Assembly (NCBI RefSeq): GCF_009765985.1
Contig: NZ_LMUM01000030.1
Location: 1 to 42,058 of the forward strand
DNA length: 42,058 bases
Direction of reading: 5' to 3'
Source: Acidobacterium sp. S8
GTDB taxonomy: Bacteria; Acidobacteriota; Terriglobia; Terriglobales; Acidobacteriaceae
Positions 1 to 8,377 of this stretch are shown in pieces (positions within the stretch are counted from its first letter, which is position 1; each line of letters begins with the position of its first letter). The translations under genes and the position numbers were made by a program. Below the pieces are notes generated by a model. That model was not told the origin of the DNA and did no database searches. It saw nothing but the letters and a program-made list of their open reading frames with translations.

Positions 1-86
1 ACTGCCATTTCAGTCTGCCACTGGACTTGGCAGTCCTCTCATCCCATCTGAGGTGGGTGGCGAAAAGACGCAGGGCGGCCAGAGGC

Positions 87-108
87 AAGGGAGGAAACTT
101 CCTCCCTT
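87..108. repeat. Perfect 10-bp inverted repeat
   Basis: Arms AAGGGAGGAA and TTCCTCCCTT are separated by two bases. The repeat lies 43 bases beyond the stop of the minus-strand gene ending at 151, so it could be that gene's terminator. No T-run follows on either strand, so a protein-binding palindrome is equally possible. Confidence 0.45.
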
Positions 109-150
109 CCTAGGTGCTAAGAAAGAGTTTTTGGAAATGGAGAAGAAGAA

Positions 151-369
151 TTAGCTAGGGATTGCGGGCGTGGTGTAGTCCTTCAAAACCTGTGGCTGTC
201 CGCCTTCGTCGCGCGTCCACTTGGCTTCGAGTGTCATTTTGACGCCGAGACAGGCATTGAAGCTGGAACCGTCCTGGAAATCAATGATGATCTCCGGACC
301 GTATCTGCCGTCTTCAAAGAGTGTGATGGACCGGACGACTTTTCCGGCAAGGTCGCTGCATTCAATCAT
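151..369 (-). CDS. Small hypothetical protein (72 aa)
   Basis: I do not recognise this family. The 72-residue protein is acidic to neutral with no signal peptide or membrane segment. A run such as PEIIIDFQDGSSF in the middle suggests a small beta-rich domain. The ATG at 369 is preceded by a good Shine-Dalgarno sequence (GGGAGGAC, about 6-8 bases upstream), which supports this start. It is divergent from the XRE regulator gene at 593, and the two share a roughly 220-base control region. The gene is likely real because of the ribosome site and protein-like composition. The function is unknown. Confidence 0.55.
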   Translation of the reverse strand: MIECSDLAGKVVRSITLFEDGRYGPEIIIDFQDGSSFNACLGVKMTLEAKWTRDEGGQPQVLKDYTTPAIPS

Positions 370-548
370 GGGGATGTCCTCCCGGGGTGATGGAAATTAC
401 GTTAGTGCAAGACTGCCCAAACTGGAACGACTTTCGGTGAGAATTATCGCTCTTAATCGGCTATCCCCATAGTCGTTTGCCGTTCTCTGGCACTGCCTCT
501 GGGGCGGTTGATCGGAGGCTACGTTATACGCGGATCGGCTTCCGCAAC

Positions 549-571
549 TATTATACGCAGCGCGTAATATA
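549..571. promoter_or_regulatory. Near-palindrome upstream of XRE gene, candidate operator
   Basis: TATTATACGC and GCGTAATATA flank AGC, giving an imperfect dyad 22 bases before the XRE start. The octamer TTATACGC also occurs at 524-531 and again inside the dyad at 551-558. AT-rich -10-like strings overlap the site. XRE repressors commonly bind such dyads over their own promoter. That this one does so is inference. Confidence 0.4.
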
Positions 572-592
572 CTTGCGGTGCCACAGTGAGGT

Positions 593-862
593 GTGGCGAC
601 ATCAAAGACAAACAATCCGAAGAGCGATCCTTCCGTTGTCTTTGGTGAATTGTTACGCAAGCGACGCACAGAGCAAAAAATGAGCCAAGACGCTCTGGCG
701 GCGAAGGCCGGATACGAGAGAGCGTTCATTAGTCTCATAGAACGCGGCAAGACCAACCCATCTCTACGTTCCATATTCGATATCTGCACTGCGTTGGATA
801 TCCGGCCCTCGGTCTTTCTCCGTCGGGTGGAGAAAGCGGCCAACTTTGAATTGCCTTCGTGA
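593..862 (+). CDS. XRE-family helix-turn-helix regulator
   Basis: This is an 89-residue DNA-binding protein of the Cro/C1 (HTH_3) type. The helix-turn-helix occupies roughly residues 18-72: FGELLRKRRTEQKMSQDALA, then a recognition helix ERAFISLIERGKTNPSL, then a short C-terminal helix. There is no second domain, so it is a minimal repressor or activator. The start is uncertain. GTG at 593 is used here, but its Shine-Dalgarno (GTGAGG) is very close, and a slightly downstream start would keep the HTH. A dyad at 549-571 is a plausible autoregulatory operator. It is convergent with the SRAP gene, ending 16 bases away. It may control the island genes or the adjacent DNA-repair genes, which is inference. 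Confidence 0.8.
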   Translation: MATSKTNNPKSDPSVVFGELLRKRRTEQKMSQDALAAKAGYERAFISLIERGKTNPSLRSIFDICTALDIRPSVFLRRVEKAANFELPS

Positions 863-878
863 ACCGCGCGCATAGAAG

Positions 879-1838
879 CTAGGCCGCGATCTGATGCACA
901 TAGTAAGGCACTTCTTTCTCGCTGAGAATTTGTTCGAGACGCCGCTTGTCGAGGCCCATCGGATTCAGCCACTCGGATAGGTAGGCTTCCTGAATCGCGA
1001 TGACAGTGCGCTGATGACCTGTCGCTGACACTTCCGGCGTCGGTTCATCGGTGATCGCCGCGAACGAATCGAGCACAACTCCGTGCCGGTCGCTCCAATG
1101 ATCCCAGAGACAGGCCACAAGCATGTCTCTGGAAGGCTGCGGATCGAACTCCAGGACAAGATTCTTTTCCTTCTCGTCCGGCGCAAGCTCTCGATGTTCG
1201 TAGAGGTGGAGCGGCACGTTCTCATAGAAACCGCTAATGACCATGACAGCGTGATGCTTGCCATAGATTTCGCGCCAGTAGTCGTCCAAGCTGTCGCGGC
1301 GCGCGTTATACGTCCCCGGAAACCTTTTGTCATAGGCTTCCGGCTTTCCAGCGAGACGGCAGGTGTAACGCATGGGGCGAATCACGGTGCGTCTATTCTC
1401 TGCGATGAGCACGGGCGCATACGTCATGGGAAAGATGCGCGCGTCTTCGTTGTTCGGTTCGGTCCGGCGAAGGTCGGCAAGGCGGTCAAGGAACGTCTGC
1501 ACTTTCTTGGTCCCGATACGCAGGTCTTCTCTCGCCTTCTTTGTTTCACGCTTGGCGAGTGATTCCTCCGCGGCGACCAGGCGGCGGCGCTGGACGAAGA
1601 TCTCGTTTTCCCATTCCGCCTTTTTGTCCTTCAGGTATCGCGCGATGTACTCGGCCGTGCGGCGTTCGGTATCGGTCTCGGGATTCTGAAAGTTGCGCTG
1701 GAGGTCGCGCGAGGCTTTGATGTCTTCTCCCTCGGCGCGGCGGCGAAAGAGATCCTCGAACGCAGCCCAATCCACCTCGGCGCTGTATCGCCGTGAGAGG
1801 TGTTTGAGATTTTGTTTCACCCGAGCCGAGTAGCACAT
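879..1838 (-). CDS. SRAP-family abasic-site DNA-protein crosslink protein (YedK/HMCES-like)
   Basis: SRAP proteins form a thiazolidine crosslink between the N-terminal Cys2 and abasic sites in single-stranded DNA, protecting them from error-prone processing. The start is fixed at ATG 1838 because the product must begin MCYSARV with Cys2 exposed after Met removal. A longer TTG-initiated frame would bury the cysteine. Conserved segments are visible: GTYNARRDSL (DNA-contacting Asn), ISGFYE (active-site Glu region) and GHQRTVIAI (the His region). At 319 residues it is about 100 longer than E. coli YedK. The excess is a charged, helix-rich, probably coiled-coil insertion at about residues 15-125. 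It is divergent from imuA, fitting a joint DNA-damage role. A TATAAT at 1845-1850 (minus strand) lies just upstream. Confidence 0.88.
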   Translation of the reverse strand: MCYSARVKQNLKHLSRRYSAEVDWAAFEDLFRRRAEGEDIKASRDLQRNFQNPETDTERRTAEYIARYLKDKKAEWENEIFVQRRRLVAAEESLAKRETKKAREDLRIGTKKVQTFLDRLADLRRTEPNNEDARIFPMTYAPVLIAENRRTVIRPMRYTCRLAGKPEAYDKRFPGTYNARRDSLDDYWREIYGKHHAVMVISGFYENVPLHLYEHRELAPDEKEKNLVLEFDPQPSRDMLVACLWDHWSDRHGVVLDSFAAITDEPTPEVSATGHQRTVIAIQEAYLSEWLNPMGLDKRRLEQILSEKEVPYYVHQIAA

Positions 1839-1975
1839 CCCCGCATTATAGAACTCCACCAAAAGAAACTTCCCGCTTTAAATCTATGACTTACAAAGAC
1901 TTGCACACGAAATGGGGCGCTCTGCGCTTGACTCAGGGCGGGGAGGAAAGGCGAATATAAAGCGAAGGTGTCTCA
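1839..1975. promoter_or_regulatory. Divergent control region between SRAP gene and imuA
   Basis: These 137 bases must hold the promoters of both the SRAP gene and the imuA-imuB-dnaE2 cassette. TATAAT on the minus strand (1845-1850) lies close to the SRAP start. TTGACT and TATAAA occur in plus orientation before imuA, but their spacing is too long for a standard sigma-70 pair. GAAGG precedes the imuA ATG. I did not find a convincing LexA box by eye. SOS control is expected from the family, not shown. Confidence 0.35.
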
Positions 1976-3007
1976 ATGGTCTCCGCCGCCACAATCCGAA
2001 TGCAGGTGGAATCCGCGCTCGCGCGGAAGATTCCGTCCGCACTGACACCGCAAGCGAAGATGGTGCGGCCCGTGGCCGCAACGGGGATCAAAGCTCTCGA
2101 CGACGTGCTGCGAGGCGGTCTACCGATTGGGGCGGTGAGTGAGCTGGTTGGCCCGGAATGCTCCGGGCGAACGTCGTTGGCTCTCTCGTTTCTCGCTCAA
2201 GTCACGCAGGCCGGCAAGGTGTGTGCCTGGATTGATGTTTCCAACACCTTCGATCCGCTGTCGGCAGCGGCCATCGGGGTCGATCTGGCACGACTTCTTT
2301 GGGTGCGCTGCGGCGTGCAAGCTGGCAGAGTCGAACCGACGAGCCGGCACTTCTCTCTGCCGGAGAAATACCTGGCTCCTCCGTCGATCAAGAAGGGGCT
2401 GCATGGGGGTGGGTTTGGCCCTCATCCACGAACGGAAGCAAATGGGCTTTCAACGGCAGTATCCGGTTTGCTGCATCCGCAGGCCTTCGCGCCACGCTGC
2501 GCGGAACCGCAGCGTTCGATTCGGCCAAAGCAACAGACGGTCGAACCCGTTCGCTATGCAACGGAGCGTACTGTGCCGGTTGCGCGTTCTTCCAAGCCCT
2601 GGACGCGAATGGAGCAAGCCTTGCGGTCGGCAGACTTGTTACTCCAAGGCGGCGGTTTCAGTGCCATCGTGCTTGATATGGGCAGCTTGGCGCCCGAGTT
2701 CGCTTCGCGGGTCCCGTTGGCAACGTGGCACCGCTACCGGCTTGCCAGCGAACGAACGCAGTCCAGCATCCTGCTGCTAACGCAGCATCCGTGTGCGAAA
2801 AGCAGTGCGGAGCTACTGCTTCGTCTGTATCCCGCAGCTCCCCTTGCTGATGAAACCACGGTCTTTACGGGCATACAGCCGCACGCGGAGGTAGCACGGC
2901 AACGGTTCACGCAAAACGAGAGCAACGTCGTTTCGATACGCAAGCCGCCACAGCGGGTGAATACCGCATCCTGGCAAAGCCGGATGACATGGGCAGGTCG
3001 GCGATGA
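1976..3007 (+). CDS. imuA: ImuA, RecA-like mutasome protein
   Basis: ImuA is the RecA/SulA-like partner of ImuB and DnaE2 in damage-induced translesion synthesis. It has a P-loop GPECSGRTSL at about residues 59-68 and a RecA-like core. Core segments include VCAWIDVSNTFDPLSAAAIGVDLARLLWV (split here as VCAWIDVSNTFDPLS and LARLLWV) and a hydrophobic strand FSAIVLDMGSLAP. Residues about 130-215 form a low-complexity linker. It is 343 residues long, somewhat longer than the shortest ImuA proteins. ATG 1976 has GAAGG upstream. The stop overlaps the imuB start (ATGA at 3004-3007), so the cassette is translationally coupled. Gene order and overlap strongly support the assignment. Confidence 0.9.
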   Translation: MVSAATIRMQVESALARKIPSALTPQAKMVRPVAATGIKALDDVLRGGLPIGAVSELVGPECSGRTSLALSFLAQVTQAGKVCAWIDVSNTFDPLSAAAIGVDLARLLWVRCGVQAGRVEPTSRHFSLPEKYLAPPSIKKGLHGGGFGPHPRTEANGLSTAVSGLLHPQAFAPRCAEPQRSIRPKQQTVEPVRYATERTVPVARSSKPWTRMEQALRSADLLLQGGGFSAIVLDMGSLAPEFASRVPLATWHRYRLASERTQSSILLLTQHPCAKSSAELLLRLYPAAPLADETTVFTGIQPHAEVARQRFTQNESNVVSIRKPPQRVNTASWQSRMTWAGRR

Positions 3008-4518
3008 CGCAAACCACGGAAGTGTATGCCTGCCTCTACGCAAAGGAGTTTCCGGCACAGGCATTGTTGCGGCTGCGGCCTGATCTCCATCCCAAGCCTT
3101 GTGTCGTGCTGGAAGGCAAAGCGCCTACCCAGCATGTGTGTTCGCTGAATACAAAGGCTCGACTGCTGGGCATGGAACGTGGCATGACGCGCGTAGAGGT
3201 CGATACATTTCCTGAGCCGGTGGCTCTCTTGCGCTCACCTCAATCCGAGGCAGCAACGAAAGCTGTGTTGCTCGAATGCGCTGGGGCATTTTCGCCTCGT
3301 GTCGAAGATCGGAGCGAAGCGAACGCATTTCTCTGTGGCATTGACATCGCAGGAACAAAGAACCTCTTTGGGCCACCGGAGATGTTGGCGCGGAATCTGC
3401 TGCAACGGGTGAGAGTTCTTGGTATCTCGGCGTCGGTAACGGTGAGCACGAACCTTCACGCGGCGGTGAGTCTTGCTAAGGGGCTGTCTCGGAAAACTCC
3501 GTTGCATGTAATCGCAACGGGGCGTGAGGCGGCAACCCTCTCCGTTCTGCCATTGTCGGTTCTCGACCTGACGGAAAAGCAGGTGGAGACGTTCGGGCTT
3601 TGGGGCATTCACACGCTTGGCATGTTGGCGGCCCTGCCGGAAAAAGAGCTTGTGGCCCGCATGGGTCAAGAGAGTCGCCGTCTTCGGCAACTGTCGCAAG
3701 GTGAACTGCCACACCTCTTTCAACCAGTCGAGCCGACCTTCACGCTGGAAGAGCGTGCGGAACTCGACTCCCCAGTAGAGATTTTGGAGTCCTTGCTGTT
3801 TGGGCTTGGCGTCATGCTCGAACAGCTCATACTTCGCGCGAAGGCCCGCATCCTGTCGCTGGCCTCGGTTACGGTGACGCTCACGCTTGATGGCGGCGGG
3901 ACACACACGCGCACCGTTCGGCCTGCTCTTCCGACAACAGACAAACAACTCTGGATCAAGTTACTTCACCTCGACCTCGAAGCTCATCCGCCTTCGGCTG
4001 CGATTGTCGGCGTCATGCTTCACGCGGAGCCAGGCAGTACCACCAAAATGCAACTCGGCCTATTCTCGCCGCAGCTTCCCGAAGCATCTCGACTCGACGT
4101 GACACTGGCGCGCATCCGTGCGGTTGTTGGAGAGGACTGCGTGGGTCGCGCTGTCTTACAGGACACGCACGCGGCAGAAGCGTTTCGTGTAGAGCCGTTT
4201 ACCGTGCCGACTGGGGAGTCGGTCGTGCCGACCAGCCCGCACTCCCGCGCATCGATGCGCCAGCTTCGACCACTGGAAACGGCCTCGGTGACCTTGCAGC
4301 ACGCAAGGCCGACATACTTCTACTTTCGGGAGAAGCGGTACAACGTCGAGCACGCCTATGGCCCGTGGGTCGTGAGCGGCGACTGGTGGAACCCCACGCT
4401 ATGGGGGGCCGAGCAGTGGGATCTTGTCGCTCGGGCGCAGGACGGAGCAATGCTTTGTTGCTGCATGATGCGCGATGTTTTGCAAAATCGCTGGCAGATG
4501 GCGGCGCTCTATGACTGA
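3004..4518 (+). CDS. imuB: ImuB, catalytically inactive Y-family polymerase-like protein
   Basis: ImuB is the hub of the ImuA-ImuB-DnaE2 mutasome and docks it on the beta clamp. The 504-residue product starts MTQTTEVYACLYAKEFPAQ. The Y-family fold is recognisable, but the first metal-binding Asp is replaced (YACLYAKEF). The SxDE motif is also missing (NAFLCGIDIAG), as expected for a dead polymerase. A helix-hairpin region (LWGIHTLGMLAALPEKELVA) and a little-finger domain follow. QLGLF at residues 350-354 is a good beta-clamp-binding motif. ATG 3004 is chosen over the in-frame ATG 2989 because it overlaps the imuA stop. Its stop overlaps dnaE2 by eight bases. Confidence 0.9.
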   Translation: MTQTTEVYACLYAKEFPAQALLRLRPDLHPKPCVVLEGKAPTQHVCSLNTKARLLGMERGMTRVEVDTFPEPVALLRSPQSEAATKAVLLECAGAFSPRVEDRSEANAFLCGIDIAGTKNLFGPPEMLARNLLQRVRVLGISASVTVSTNLHAAVSLAKGLSRKTPLHVIATGREAATLSVLPLSVLDLTEKQVETFGLWGIHTLGMLAALPEKELVARMGQESRRLRQLSQGELPHLFQPVEPTFTLEERAELDSPVEILESLLFGLGVMLEQLILRAKARILSLASVTVTLTLDGGGTHTRTVRPALPTTDKQLWIKLLHLDLEAHPPSAAIVGVMLHAEPGSTTKMQLGLFSPQLPEASRLDVTLARIRAVVGEDCVGRAVLQDTHAAEAFRVEPFTVPTGESVVPTSPHSRASMRQLRPLETASVTLQHARPTYFYFREKRYNVEHAYGPWVVSGDWWNPTLWGAEQWDLVARAQDGAMLCCCMMRDVLQNRWQMAALYD

Positions 4519-7500
4519 GCGCTATATCGAGCTTCACGCCGCCAGCGCCTTTTCTTTCCTGGAGGGAGGCTCCCCACCGGAGGCATTGATAGAACGGGCC
4601 GTCGCATTGCAAATGCCCGCACTTGCGCTGCTCGATCGCAATGGCTTCTATGGGTCGGCGCGTTGCCATACCAGTGCGAAACGGAATGACATCCGGGCAC
4701 ATGTTGGCGCGGAGGTTGCCGTGTCGAGCTTGGGTTCAAGGCTCACGCCTCCGGCATGGCTGCCGTACCAGCATCTCCCGGAACCCGCTCGTGTCTCCCT
4801 TCTGTGTGAGTCGCGCGAAGGCTATCAAAATCTCTGCCAGCTCATCACGCGCTTCAAGATGCGCGAAAAGACAAAGCAGGAAGGCGCAGCAAATCTCATC
4901 GACCTGCGGCAGTATGCTAAGGGACTCGTTTGCCTGACAGGGGGCGACGAAGGGCCTTTGGCGACGGCGCTTATGCGTGGCGGCGACGAAGCTGGCCGCG
5001 AAGTGGTCGAAAACCTAATCCGCATCTACGGCCCCCAAAATGTCTATGTTGAACTGCAACGGCATGGTGAGCGAGAGCAAGAGTGGAGGAATCAGGCAGC
5101 GATGCGCATTGCTGCGTCGCTTCGGCTCCCGTTGCTCGCGACAAACGGGGTTCGATACGCCACAGCATATGACCGGGAAATCCTCGACCTCTTCACCTGC
5201 GTTCGCAATCACACGGAGCTGGACAAGGCGGGGCGGTTGCTCACGGTGAATAACCATCGTCATCTGCGCTCGGCTAAAGAAATGACGACGGTCTTTCGGG
5301 ATGTTCCCAAGGCAACGGAAAACACCGTGGAACTATCATCGCGCTTGCAGTTTGAGTTGAGCGATCTGGGCTACGAGTTCCCGCGATACCCGGTGCCGGA
5401 TGGTGAAACGATGGACAGCTTTCTGCGGAAACGTGTGGACGAGGGTGTTGTTCGCCGTTATGGTCCAAAGCGCGACGCAGGGTTGTTGGGCCGTGCGCAG
5501 AAGCAAGTGGCGCATGAGTTGGAGCTGATCGCGAAGCTGGGGTTTGCGGGATACTTCCTCATCGTTTGGGACATCGTAGAATTCTGCAAACGCCACGACA
5601 TTCTGATTCAGGGTCGAGGGAGCGCCGCAAACTCGGCCGTCTGCTATGCGCTCGAAATCACCGCGATTGATCCGGTAGGCATGGAACTACTCTTCGAGCG
5701 ATTCCTGAGCGAAAGCCGCGGAGAATGGCCGGACATTGACCTCGATCTGCCCTCTGAGGACAAACGCGAACAGGCAATCCAGTACGTGTATCAGCGCTAT
5801 GGAGAACTGGGCGCGGCCATGACAGCAAACGTCATCACGTATCGGGGCAAGTCCGCAGCGCGTGAGGTTGGCAAAGTCTTGGGATTCGATCAAGAATCGC
5901 TGGCTCGACTGACGAGCCTGGTCAGTCACTTTGAATGGCGCGGCCCAACCGACACGATGGCTCATTCGTTCCAAAACGCGGGCTTTGACGTAAACCATCC
6001 ACGCATAGCGAAGTATCTCGAACTCTGTATGAGGATTCAGGATTTGCCGCGACATCTCGGCCAGCACTCAGGCGGCATGGTGATCTGCCAAGGGCAGCTC
6101 AACTCGATTGTTCCGTTGGAGCGCGCCTCCATGCCGGACCGAACCGTCGTGCAATGGGATAAAGAGGACTGCGCCGACCTCCATATCATCAAGGTCGATT
6201 TGCTCGGCTTGGGCATGATGGCGGTCCTCAAGGACTGTCTCGAACTGATTCCCAAGCACTACGGCGAAAAGGTCGATCTCGCGCAGTTGCCGGAAGATGG
6301 CGAGGTGTATCGCACGTTGCAACGTGCGGACACGGTGGGGATGTTTCAAGTTGAGAGCCGTGCGCAAATGGCGTCCCTGCCCCGAAACCATCCGGAGAAG
6401 TTCTATGACGTGGTGGTTCAGGTGGCCATCATCCGGCCTGGGCCGATTGTGGGCAAAATGATGCACCCGTACATGCGGCGACGCCAGAAGAAAGAGGCCA
6501 TCACGTATCCGCATCCTTCGCTGGAGTCTGCGCTGAAGCGAACGCTCGGCGTGCCGCTCTTTCAGGAGCAACTTCTTCGCATGGCGATGGTGGTGGCGAA
6601 CTTCACGGGCGCGGAGGCCGAAGAGCTGCGTCGTGCTGTTGGGATGCGGCGCTCTTGGGAGCGCATGAAGAATCTCGAAGGAAAGCTGCGAGCGGGCATG
6701 ACCGCGAACGGCCTTGATGCTGCCACACAGGAGAACATCATTCAGAACATCAGCTCCTTCGCGCTCTACGGTTTTCCTGAATCCCACGCGGCGAGCTTTG
6801 CTCTCATCGCGTATGCGTCCGCGTACCTCAAGGTGAAATACCTTGCCGCGTTCACCTGCGCCATCCTCAACAACCAGCCAATGGGTTTCTATTCCGCTGC
6901 CGTTCTAGTGAAAGATGCGCAGAGGCATGGTCTTCGGGTAAAGCCGATTGATGTGCAGGTATCCGAATGGCCCTGCACGCTTGAACGTGAAGGTGATGAT
7001 AGCTTGTCCCTCCGGCTCGGTCTGGGCTATGCGCGGGGCTTACGGAATCAGGCGGGCGAAGCGATAGCCACGTCTCGCAACACGGACGGAGCCTTTGTAT
7101 CCGTCGAAGAGCTTGTAACGCGGGTGCCTTGGCTCAATCGCAAAGAGCTGACGTTGTTGGCTCGGGTTGGAGCCCTCAACGAACTAGACGGGATCGGACA
7201 TCGTCGCGACGCGCTTTGGCAGGTCGAACGAGCCGGTAGACCCGAAGGCCCTCTATTTCGACAGCGGAGCGAGTTTTTGCAGGAAGAAGCTGGTGATATG
7301 CCACTTCAGCAGATGACCACCGAAGAGCGATTGATAGCAGACTACGCGGGAACGGGCCTTACGATCGGGAAACATCCGATGGCCCATAGGCGCCATGATC
7401 TGCGGAGACAAAACATCCTCTCGGCGGAAGACCTGAAGACCAGAATGGATGGTGAATTCGTGCGAATCGCTGGCTGTGTCATAGCGCGACAACGGCCCGG

Positions 7501-7729
7501 TACAGCGAAGGGCTTCATTTTTTTGTCGATGGAAGACGAAACCGGGATAGCCAATGTCATCGTCACTCCTGACCTGTACGAGCGGCAACGGCTGATTGTG
7601 ACCGGCAGCAAGTTCCTCCTGGCAGAAGGGCCGTTGCAGAACCAAGACGGCGTAGTTCATGTAAAAGCGACGCGCCTTCTGTCGCTGTCCGACCAAACTT
7701 TGGAGGTTCGTTCCCATGATTTCCACTAA
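4511..7729 (+). CDS. dnaE2: Error-prone DNA polymerase DnaE2 (ImuC)
   Basis: This is a C-family DNA polymerase that extends past lesions with ImuA and ImuB. The 1072-residue length is typical. Domains in order: a PHP domain (YIELHAASAFSFLEG, where the usual metal-binding His pattern is degenerate, typical of DnaE2); the palm with FLIVWDIVEFCKRH, GRGSAANSAVCYAL and the catalytic PDIDLD at residues 407-412; the fingers (DLLGLGMMAVL, FQVESRAQM); a tandem helix-hairpin-helix; and a C-terminal OB fold (VRIAGCVIARQRPG, then FIFLSMEDETG). The start ATG 4511 overlaps the imuB stop. The 36 bases of open frame upstream belong to imuB. It is intact and complete, likely SOS-regulated with the cassette. 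Confidence 0.96.
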   Translation: MTERYIELHAASAFSFLEGGSPPEALIERAVALQMPALALLDRNGFYGSARCHTSAKRNDIRAHVGAEVAVSSLGSRLTPPAWLPYQHLPEPARVSLLCESREGYQNLCQLITRFKMREKTKQEGAANLIDLRQYAKGLVCLTGGDEGPLATALMRGGDEAGREVVENLIRIYGPQNVYVELQRHGEREQEWRNQAAMRIAASLRLPLLATNGVRYATAYDREILDLFTCVRNHTELDKAGRLLTVNNHRHLRSAKEMTTVFRDVPKATENTVELSSRLQFELSDLGYEFPRYPVPDGETMDSFLRKRVDEGVVRRYGPKRDAGLLGRAQKQVAHELELIAKLGFAGYFLIVWDIVEFCKRHDILIQGRGSAANSAVCYALEITAIDPVGMELLFERFLSESRGEWPDIDLDLPSEDKREQAIQYVYQRYGELGAAMTANVITYRGKSAAREVGKVLGFDQESLARLTSLVSHFEWRGPTDTMAHSFQNAGFDVNHPRIAKYLELCMRIQDLPRHLGQHSGGMVICQGQLNSIVPLERASMPDRTVVQWDKEDCADLHIIKVDLLGLGMMAVLKDCLELIPKHYGEKVDLAQLPEDGEVYRTLQRADTVGMFQVESRAQMASLPRNHPEKFYDVVVQVAIIRPGPIVGKMMHPYMRRRQKKEAITYPHPSLESALKRTLGVPLFQEQLLRMAMVVANFTGAEAEELRRAVGMRRSWERMKNLEGKLRAGMTANGLDAATQENIIQNISSFALYGFPESHAASFALIAYASAYLKVKYLAAFTCAILNNQPMGFYSAAVLVKDAQRHGLRVKPIDVQVSEWPCTLEREGDDSLSLRLGLGYARGLRNQAGEAIATSRNTDGAFVSVEELVTRVPWLNRKELTLLARVGALNELDGIGHRRDALWQVERAGRPEGPLFRQRSEFLQEEAGDMPLQQMTTEERLIADYAGTGLTIGKHPMAHRRHDLRRQNILSAEDLKTRMDGEFVRIAGCVIARQRPGTAKGFIFLSMEDETGIANVIVTPDLYERQRLIVTGSKFLLAEGPLQNQDGVVHVKATRLLSLSDQTLEVRSHDFH

Positions 7730-8009
7730 CGGAGGGCCGCAGGTTGGTGGCTATCGGCGTGATGTCGACTACCAGAAGCTAGGGCCTGCTCTGCTCATCG
7801 CCTCCAGCCTAGTGCTTGCAATTCGAACAGCTCGATGGAGTCCTACAACCAGCGATGGCCTCGCTCATGTGGAGTGGGAGAAGGAAGTGGAGCACAGCGT
7901 GCGGATTGCGAAAATCGTGCTTTCACACCTGACTGCTCGAAGTCCTGAGCTTTTCCAGATGAAAGAGGTCCCTTGGTACGTTGCCACAGATCAAGAGGTG
8001 CCAAAATGA
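7716..8009 (+). CDS. Hypothetical protein, fourth gene of the imu cassette
   Basis: The 97-residue protein is not recognised. ATG 7716 overlaps the last 14 bases of dnaE2 and has GGAGG nine bases upstream, so it is translated as part of the same mRNA. The middle has a short hydrophobic stretch (LGPALLIASSLVLAIR) followed by an acidic helix (EWEKEVEHSVRIAKIVLSHL). There is no clear signal peptide. Its position as a tail gene of imuA-imuB-dnaE2 suggests an accessory role in the mutasome or mere hitch-hiking. A hairpin 30 bases downstream probably ends the operon. Confidence 0.65.
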   Translation: MISTNGGPQVGGYRRDVDYQKLGPALLIASSLVLAIRTARWSPTTSDGLAHVEWEKEVEHSVRIAKIVLSHLTARSPELFQMKEVPWYVATDQEVPK

Positions 8010-8039
8010 CGAGTAGATCGCGTTTGTCGCAATGACGAT

Positions 8040-8068
8040 CAGTTCACGAAGCCGCTCTTCGTGAACTG
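8040..8068 (+). terminator. 12-bp stem-loop after imu operon
   Basis: Arms CAGTTCACGAAG and CTTCGTGAACTG are perfectly complementary around a five-base loop, followed by TTTGAGG. A second palindrome AGGAAGCTTCCT lies at 8073-8084. Position after the last gene of the imu cassette fits a terminator, although the T-run is only three bases, so termination may be weak. Confidence 0.6.
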
Positions 8069-8099
8069 TTTGAGGAAGCTTCCTGAACGGTATTTATTC

Positions 8100-8122
8100 C
8101 GACTATAATCTTTATAATCAAT
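8100..8122 (+). promoter_or_regulatory. AT-rich promoter candidate with two TATAAT boxes
   Basis: TATAAT occurs at 8104-8109 and 8113-8118 in an AT-rich stretch that stands out from its surroundings, between the imu terminator and the next operon. No strong -35 match was seen at the right spacing. It probably drives the membrane peptide, winged-helix and nuclease-like genes that follow. Confidence 0.4.
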
Positions 8123-8236
8123 ACTATAAGCTCTAATGCTGAGGCTCCTATGGCCCCACTGTCTCTAGAAGAGAAGGGTGGTCCCGCGAAAAAATTGCTT
8201 CAGATTGCTCAATTCGAGCAAACGGGAGGAGGGGCA

Positions 8237-8377
8237 ATGACCCATTTCGAGGAGATAACCAAAACGATTTCTACGATGCCAGCGGCCGCGATGCTTACGA
8301 TTGTTCTGCTTGCAGCGTTCGCTCTTGCGGGGTACGCCATTTACGCGATCCTTACCGTCACGAAAGGAAAGCCCTGA
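8237..8377 (+). CDS. Small single-helix membrane protein (46 aa)
   Basis: The 46-residue peptide starts MTHFEEITKTISTMP and then has one hydrophobic helix (AMLTIVLLAAFALAGYAIYA) ending in a short basic tail. ATG 8237 is chosen over the longer frame from 8150 because it has an exceptionally strong Shine-Dalgarno (GGGAGGAGG). Its stop overlaps the next start by one base (TGATG), so the two are coupled. No family is recognised. Small membrane peptides of this shape occur as holin-like, toxin-like or anchoring subunits. Which applies here is unknown. Confidence 0.6.
   Translation: MTHFEEITKTISTMPAAAMLTIVLLAAFALAGYAIYAILTVTKGKP

Noticed and set aside
1839-1975. LexA-box in the imuA/SRAP control region
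   Set aside because: I searched for dyads such as GAAC-N-GTTC or CTGT-N-ACAG and found no convincing match by eye.
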